From contig NZ_CABFMF010000004.1 in NCBI RefSeq assembly GCF_901875575.1, positions 1 through 58,876 on the forward strand: a stretch of DNA of 58,876 nucleotides, read 5' to 3'. Origin of the DNA: an uncultured Streptococcus sp. (GTDB lineage: Bacteria; Bacillota; Bacilli; Lactobacillales; Streptococcaceae). Under the pieces are notes generated by a model. It searched no databases, was not told the DNA's origin, and saw only the letters and a list, made by a program, of their open reading frames with translations. Numbering within the stretch: the stretch's first letter is position 1; the number at the start of each line of letters is the position of its first letter. Below, piece after piece: positions 53,970-58,876 of the stretch. A program made the translations under genes and the position numbers.

Positions 53970-56699
53970 ATGAGAATTAATCAACGAATTATGCGTTTTG
54001 GTATAAAAAAACTAAGTATCGGAGTTGTGTCTATTGCAGTTGGTTTTGCTTTTTTAGCACCGACAGGAATTTCTGCCAATGAAGGTAACCCAGTTGTGAA
54101 AAATGAGACTCCTCTAGTAGTAAATGCAACGGATAGTTCCATAAAAGAAAGCACTGATAAAAAACAGGAAATATCTATTACAGAGGAGAAAGCAACAACT
54201 ACTCAATCAACTTTAGAGACAAAAGAAGTTGTTAAAAATCAGAAAGAAAAAGCAGGAGAAGAATTATATCAAAAAGAATCTGCTGTGCCTCACGAGGAAT
54301 TGAAGAAAGAGGAAATTCTAAAGGATGAGCCGAAAAATTCTCGTCCAGTAACAGAGGCAGACTTTGTCAAAATTTCTAAAGGAGAACTCCATGTAGAGAA
54401 GGAACTTGTCGATAATTCTTTATACGGTGGAAAATTTTTAGATCCTGATGGAGATGATGATCATGATGGAATAAAGAATAAGGATGAATTGTATATTTAC
54501 AATAAAGATGGGAAAGACTACTTAGGATACCATAGCCATCCTTTACTAGCAGATAGTGATGGAGATGGACTAGAAGACGGGGAAGATGATAACAAGAAAC
54601 AATGGTATGTCACAGATCGTGATTCCCTCCTTTTTATGGAGTTGGCTTATCGTGATGATGATTACATTGAAAAAATTCTAGATCATAAAAATCCTTTTCC
54701 AAGTCTCTATCTTGATCGTCAAGAATATAAAATGATGCACAATGAGTTAGCCCCATTTTGGAAGATGAAAAAGGCTTATCATACAGCAAGTGGTTTGGAT
54801 GCTTTCTTGTTTGAAACTAAGAGTGATCTTCCTTATTTAAAAGACAATACGATTCAAATGTTGGCTATTCGTGGAACGCGAGTTAATGACGCCAAGGATT
54901 TAAGTGCAGATTTTGTTTTATTTGGTGGAAATAAACCTGCACAAGCGGATGATATCCGTAATGTTGTAAAAGAACTGGCGCAGGATTCCAGTATCACCAA
55001 TCTGTATATGACAGGTCATTCGCTGGGAGGCTACTTAGCTCAAATAGCGGCAGTTGAAGCTTATCAAAAATATCCTACTTTTTATAATAATGTTTTGAAA
55101 AAAGTTACGACATTTAGCGCTCCTAAAGTCATTACTTCTCGAACTATTTGGAATGCTAAAAATGGTTTCTGGGATGTAGGATTAGAAAGTCGTAAGTTGG
55201 CATTATCTGGTAAAATAAAACATTATGTGGTCGATAATGATAATGTTGTGACATCTTTGATTCGTAATGATCATGATATTGTAACCTTTACAGGTAACTC
55301 TAGTTTCAAGCACCGTTCGCGTGGTTATTTTGAAAGTAGAATGAATGCTATCCCGAATTTTAATATTGGAAAACGTGATACGCTTGATAAACAGGGATAT
55401 CGTGATCAAAAATTGGACAAAGTTTATTTCTTTAAGAAAAAGGAAGTTCCCCTCTTGTCTACTCAACCTAGTGTAGAATCATTTGAAAACATAGCTCTAG
55501 GGAAACGAGTAACTCAAAGTTCGACAGCTTTTGGAGGAGATGCTAGAAGAGCAGTTGATGGGAAATTAGATGGAAACTACGGACATCATTCTGTCACTCA
55601 TACAGATTTTCAATCAAAACCTTGGTGGCAAGTCGATTTAGATAAGGAAGAAACGATTCGCCAGATTAATATTTACAATCGAACAGATGCTGCTCAAGAT
55701 AGACTGACTAATTTTAATGTGATTCTTTTAGATAGTTCTGGAAAAGAAATTGAAAGAAAGCGCATTGCATACTTACGAGATAGTTCCGCTCAGATTTCAA
55801 TTGATTATAAGAAAGCTCGTTTTGTACGCATTGAGTTAGATGGATATAACGCTCTCAGTCTTGCAGAAGTTCAAGTTTTTCGCGCTGAAAATATCGCTTG
55901 GAAAAAACAAGCTAAGCAAAGTTCTACTGATTTTGGAGGAGATGCTAGTCGTGCCTTGGATGGCAATACCAATAGTAGTTATAGCCAGCAATCAATTACA
56001 CATACAAAATTTGAAAACCAGCCTTGGTGGGAAGTTGATTTAGGTCGTACAGAACAGGTAGGACTTGTTCGCCTTCATAACCGTGGGGATGGAGAACTTT
56101 CTAAACGTCTCTCAGACTTTGATGTGATTTTATATGATGAAAAAGGGACAGAAGTTGCTAGACAATATGTTTCTCGTTTAGCAGGAAGCAGTTTAGATCT
56201 CCAGTTGAATGGTAAACTAGGTCGCCGTGTTCGTGTTCAATTGCGTCAAAAAAATCAAGCTCTCAGCCTTGCAGAAGTAGAAGTTTTTCGATTTGTAGCT
56301 AAAAATAATGTAACTACGCAAGCTTCTAAACCTGTACAACTGTTAAACTACACTCCTGTAAAAGATAAGACCCTAACTATCCAACATAGCGGCGCTTATA
56401 TTGCACGTTATTCAATATCGTGGGAAGAAGTTACAGTAGATAGAAATGGTCAATCAGTTGTCCGAAGTCGTTCTTGGGAAGGGAATGGGCGCAATCAGAC
56501 CGCAGGCTCTATCCTCAATCTCCCAATTAAGTCTAATATGCGCAATCTTCGAATTAAGATTGAAAAGAGAACAGGTCTTATCTGGAATAGATGGCAAACA
56601 ATCTATGACAACAGACCTCTTCTCGCCCAACCACATCGTAAAATTACTCACTGGGGAACAACATTGAATTCTAAGGTGAGTGACGATGATGTCTTATAA
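53970..56699 (+). CDS. Secreted lipase with tandem F-type lectins and cytolysin domain 4-like C-terminus
   Basis: A 909-residue exported protein. Residues 1-35 are a YSIRK-like signal (MRFGIKKLSIGVVSIAVG, then ISANE). A Lys/Glu/Thr-rich stretch follows, then Asp-rich calcium-type repeats (158-167 and 195-206). About 210-480 is a class 3 lipase-like domain with GHSLGG, nucleophile Ser351. Residues 506-640 and 640-776 are F-type lectin domains, each with the full HX26RXDX4(R/K) fucose motif (H544/R571/D573/R578 and H678/R705/D707/K712). Residues about 795-909 resemble domain 4 of cholesterol-dependent cytolysins: HSGAY (806-810), an undecapeptide-like KRTGLIWNRWQ (866-876) and WGTTL with the Thr898-Leu899 pair. 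There is no LPXTG and no pore-forming domain. Confidence 0.8.
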   Translation: MRINQRIMRFGIKKLSIGVVSIAVGFAFLAPTGISANEGNPVVKNETPLVVNATDSSIKESTDKKQEISITEEKATTTQSTLETKEVVKNQKEKAGEELYQKESAVPHEELKKEEILKDEPKNSRPVTEADFVKISKGELHVEKELVDNSLYGGKFLDPDGDDDHDGIKNKDELYIYNKDGKDYLGYHSHPLLADSDGDGLEDGEDDNKKQWYVTDRDSLLFMELAYRDDDYIEKILDHKNPFPSLYLDRQEYKMMHNELAPFWKMKKAYHTASGLDAFLFETKSDLPYLKDNTIQMLAIRGTRVNDAKDLSADFVLFGGNKPAQADDIRNVVKELAQDSSITNLYMTGHSLGGYLAQIAAVEAYQKYPTFYNNVLKKVTTFSAPKVITSRTIWNAKNGFWDVGLESRKLALSGKIKHYVVDNDNVVTSLIRNDHDIVTFTGNSSFKHRSRGYFESRMNAIPNFNIGKRDTLDKQGYRDQKLDKVYFFKKKEVPLLSTQPSVESFENIALGKRVTQSSTAFGGDARRAVDGKLDGNYGHHSVTHTDFQSKPWWQVDLDKEETIRQINIYNRTDAAQDRLTNFNVILLDSSGKEIERKRIAYLRDSSAQISIDYKKARFVRIELDGYNALSLAEVQVFRAENIAWKKQAKQSSTDFGGDASRALDGNTNSSYSQQSITHTKFENQPWWEVDLGRTEQVGLVRLHNRGDGELSKRLSDFDVILYDEKGTEVARQYVSRLAGSSLDLQLNGKLGRRVRVQLRQKNQALSLAEVEVFRFVAKNNVTTQASKPVQLLNYTPVKDKTLTIQHSGAYIARYSISWEEVTVDRNGQSVVRSRSWEGNGRNQTAGSILNLPIKSNMRNLRIKIEKRTGLIWNRWQTIYDNRPLLAQPHRKITHWGTTLNSKVSDDDVL

Positions 56700-56737
56700 T
56701 CTGACGATACAATGACAGTTCGTTTGTCTAGTTTATA

Positions 56738-56776
56738 AGAAAGGACTAGCTGATCTTGAACAGGACTCAGCTAGTT
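56738..56776 (+). terminator. Stem-loop after the lipase-lectin gene
   Basis: Begins AGAAAGG, then ACTAGCTGA pairs with TCAGCTAGT across a 13-nt loop. There is no T-run, so it may be one of the AGAAAGG stem-loop modules instead of a terminator. Confidence 0.5.
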
Positions 56777-56800
56777 CTATGTGAGAGAACAAAATTAAAC

Positions 56801-56839
56801 AGAAAGGTAGAGTGAGGTGTTCTAATTTGAACACGAGTG
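56801..56839 (+). repeat. Truncated AGAAAGG stem-loop module
   Basis: AGAAAGGTAGAGTG followed by the hairpin GTGTTC/GAACAC and GAGTGGAAA is the left half of the module seen complete at 58755-58876. It is cut off at GGAAA, where punA-like sequence begins. Confidence 0.75.
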
Positions 56840-57060
56840 GAAATTCGTACCTATAAGATACTTGGAACAGATATGGTCGGAATGTCAACTGCTCCTGAAG
56901 TTATTGTTGTGGACTACTCAGGTTTGAAAGTTCTAGGAATTTTATGTATTACTAACTATACTACTGGTTTCAAAGAAGAGCTTAACCACAAAGAGGTTAT
57001 AGAAGTGACTGAGTGTGTTAAAGGCTTACTTAAAGCCGTTTTTACTGAATTATTATTATG
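56840..57060 (+). pseudogene. 3' remnant of a purine nucleoside phosphorylase gene
   Basis: The reading frame gives EIRTYKILGTDMVGMSTAPEV and continues to LKAVFTELLL, matching the last 75 or so residues of PunA with many substitutions (about two thirds identical by eye). There is no start, active-site N-terminus or ribosome binding site. It directly precedes and overlaps the ClC gene start. This is the expected scar if punA originally lay next to the ClC gene and the lipase gene arrived with recombination in punA. Confidence 0.85.
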
Positions 57061-58341
57061 TTAAAAGAATTGAGGAGTGTTTTTCAGAAAATCCCTTATA
57101 ATCTTAAATTATTTCTAGCAGTAATTTTGCAAGGGCTAGTTTCTGGTTTATCTGGTATTTTTCTACATTATCTTTTAAAGATGATAGAGGGGATAGCTTT
57201 TGGTCAATCAGAGCATCAAACTGTATTCTTGACAGATGGAGTTTCCTCATCGCGGATAGGATTAAGTTTAATAATCGTAGGTGTCAGTTCATCCTTGGTC
57301 TGGTATTTCTTGCAAAAAAAATCACAGATTTTTTCTATTAAAGCACAGATGAAGGATGAGATTTCACAATACAAACTTCATTTTTTAAAACAGCTATTTC
57401 ATTCAATTTGGCAAATTATTGCAGTTGGAGGAGGAGCCCCTATTGGTAAAGAAGCTGCACCACGAGAGATTGGAACTCTATTTGCAGGACCAATTGGGAA
57501 AATATGTTCTCTCTCTAAGAAGGATCAAATATTTCTCCTTGCTTGTGGTGCTGGTGCTGGTCTAGCAGCTGTCTACCAGGTTCCATTAACAAGTGTCTTC
57601 TTTGTTTTTGAAACTCTAGGAATTGCTCTATCTATTAAACGATTTGTCTTAGTCGGTTTGACTACCTATGTGTCAACCTATACAGCAGGCTTGGTTATTT
57701 CAGATCATGCTCTCTACCAGATTCCAGCCATTGCATGGTCATTAAAGGAAACGTGGATTATTCCCTTATTACTTCTTTTCTTAACCCCACTAGCTTGGCT
57801 TTTTGGTCGCTTGAGTAAAGAAGTGTCCTCAAACAGGATAAAAGATAAACGAGTACTTCTCACATTGCCTACAGTTTTTCTTTTTCTTGCTGGGTTGGCA
57901 AGTTATTTTCCACATCTACTTGGAAATGGACGTATGATGGCTCAGGAAGTCTTGAATGGTAGCAATGGTAAAACAGTATTCCTCTTGTTTATCCTAAAAG
58001 CACTGGTCGTTCTTATTACTCTGTGGGCAGGGGCCTATGGTGGTACACTTACGCCATCTTTTGCCTTGGGGATGGCTGGAGCTGCCCTCTTTGGAATGAT
58101 TCTAGGTGGGGATAACCAGCCAAGCATTTTGCTTTTGGGATCTGTTTGCTTTTTGTCTGTGACCTTGAGGGCTCCTTTATCAGCTACAGGTCTGGTAGTC
58201 GGCTTTACTGGTCTGACTCTAGAATCCTTACCTTATCTTCTAGTAACAGCGTATGCAGCTTATGGATTTGCAAAAATATTAGACCGTTTTTCTTGGGCTA
58301 ACATACTGTGTCAGAAGTCAAAGAATAGAGTAATAAGATAG
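57058..58341 (+). CDS. ClC family chloride channel/transporter
   Basis: A 427-residue membrane protein with about ten helices. The selectivity-filter regions are GGGAPIGKEAAPREIG, including the gating Glu, and GAYGGTLTPSFALG. It lacks C-terminal CBS domains. Bacterial ClC proteins are mostly Cl-/H+ or fluoride antiporters; which applies here cannot be told. The ATG overlaps the end of the punA remnant; no strong ribosome binding site is visible, so it was probably coupled to punA translation once. Confidence 0.88.
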   Translation: MLKELRSVFQKIPYNLKLFLAVILQGLVSGLSGIFLHYLLKMIEGIAFGQSEHQTVFLTDGVSSSRIGLSLIIVGVSSSLVWYFLQKKSQIFSIKAQMKDEISQYKLHFLKQLFHSIWQIIAVGGGAPIGKEAAPREIGTLFAGPIGKICSLSKKDQIFLLACGAGAGLAAVYQVPLTSVFFVFETLGIALSIKRFVLVGLTTYVSTYTAGLVISDHALYQIPAIAWSLKETWIIPLLLLFLTPLAWLFGRLSKEVSSNRIKDKRVLLTLPTVFLFLAGLASYFPHLLGNGRMMAQEVLNGSNGKTVFLLFILKALVVLITLWAGAYGGTLTPSFALGMAGAALFGMILGGDNQPSILLLGSVCFLSVTLRAPLSATGLVVGFTGLTLESLPYLLVTAYAAYGFAKILDRFSWANILCQKSKNRVIR

Positions 58342-58876
58342 AGAACGACCGTTTCTTCTAATCAAAGATTTATCTTAAAAGATTAAAAACTATTGTCAAT
58401 TTATCAATAACTGTTTGAAATAAAAAAGAAGTAGGCTTATCGGAGTCATGATTGAATCCGATTTTTCCTAGTTATGAAATATAAAAAAAGAAAGGTAGAG
58501 CGTGTGTTTTGATTTGAACATGAGCGAAAAACTTTTCTAAAAAATCAGAAAGGAAGGATAGTTCGGTTTTCAATTGAACCGGGGCTATTCTCTTCTATAT
58601 AATCAAAATTTAAAAAGAAAGGAATTGAACCCACCCTAAAAGCAGTGGGAAAAAGATAGTTGGTCTAGCGAGCATCGCTCACTGCGCCCAACTCCTATTT
58701 TCCCTTCGCTTTTTGACGGGTTTGGTATCTTTCCTAATATAAAATATAAAATAAAGAAAGGTAGAGCGTGTGTTTTGATTTGAACACGAGCGGAAAACTC
58801 GGAAAATAGATAATCTGACTGAGAAATCAGGATTTCTCGTCAGATTCCTAATTTTCAGTCGTTTTCTTGTCGCTCT
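58342..58876 (+). repeat. Array of four AGAAAGG stem-loop modules after the ClC gene
   Basis: Modules start with AGAAAGG at 58489, 58547, 58616 and 58755. The first seems truncated. The second has GATAG/CTAT and CGGTT/AACCG arms. The third has AACCC/GGGTT, AAAGC/GCTTT, GGGAAAA/TTTTCCC and GTTGG/CCAAC and matches unit 3 of the carA-carB gap in layout. The fourth has AGAGCG/CGCTCT, GTGTT/AACAC, GAAAAC/GTTTTC, GAAAAT/ATTTTC and ATCTGAC/GTCAGAT and matches unit 1 of that gap. It runs to the end of the window. No gene is seen in these 535 bp. Confidence 0.8.

Noticed and set aside
53970..56699. Reading the lipase-lectin protein as a complete cholesterol-dependent cytolysin or lectinolysin
   Set aside because: Only the domain 4-like end and the lectins are present; the sequence between signal peptide and lectins has the lipase motif and no cytolysin domains 1-3.

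Overview
The window reads as a chromosomal segment of a mitis-group Streptococcus (S. mitis / S. oralis type, close to S. pneumoniae). The reasons are the PgdA deacetylase, the tmRNA tag AKNNTSYALAA, RUP-like repeats typical of pneumococcus and its relatives, a BgaA-type surface beta-galactosidase, and gene neighbourhoods remembered from pneumococcus (glyQS to trxB, uraA to carB, folD to the nucleoside genes). The blocks are joined differently here than in pneumococcus.

Layout. 1-7.2 kb: pgdA, an aldo/keto reductase, then a T-box leader that drives a HExxH peptidase gene plus glyQ, glyS and a DUF896 gene. 7.2-11.8 kb: a redox module, with apbE and two flavin reductase genes facing nox across a promoter region that carries a catabolite (cre) site for each direction. 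12-19 kb: pdxST, hlyIII/DUF1836, acetyltransferase/ogt/ArsC-like, an orphan polar amino acid ABC transporter, trxB. 19-24.3 kb: rlmB, def, a CapA-like protein, a HAD phosphatase, an IS200-like element, ssrA. 24.6-30.9 kb: uraA with a PyrR attenuator, rsmG, lemA-htpX, and an ABC-F gene with an attenuator-like leader. 31-38.7 kb: yceD-nth and the PyrR-controlled operon pyrR-pyrB-carA-carB. 39-53.7 kb: a DEAD-box helicase, folD, a 2332-residue LPXTG beta-galactosidase, nnrD, rpiA-deoB-DUF1697-punA. 54-58.9 kb: an islet with a large secreted protein, a punA remnant, a ClC channel and an array of stem-loop modules.

Three observations stand out. (1) The islet protein at 53970-56699 joins a lipase, two F-type (fucose) lectin domains and a domain that resembles domain 4 of cholesterol-dependent cytolysins, with no pore-forming part. 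(2) The 414-residue reductase at 7269-8513 ends in a tail with two ApbE-type flavinylation motifs and sits in an operon with an ApbE that has no signal peptide, which suggests a cytosolic covalently flavinylated reductase. (3) A family of stem-loops, most units beginning with AGAAAGG, occurs between carA and carB and after the ClC gene. Helices covary between copies and an internal AGATA/TCCTA pair is kept. At carB the element lies between the only good Shine-Dalgarno sequence and the start codon, and folding would bring the two to normal spacing.

All assignments come from reading the sequence and remembered family motifs; no database search was run.
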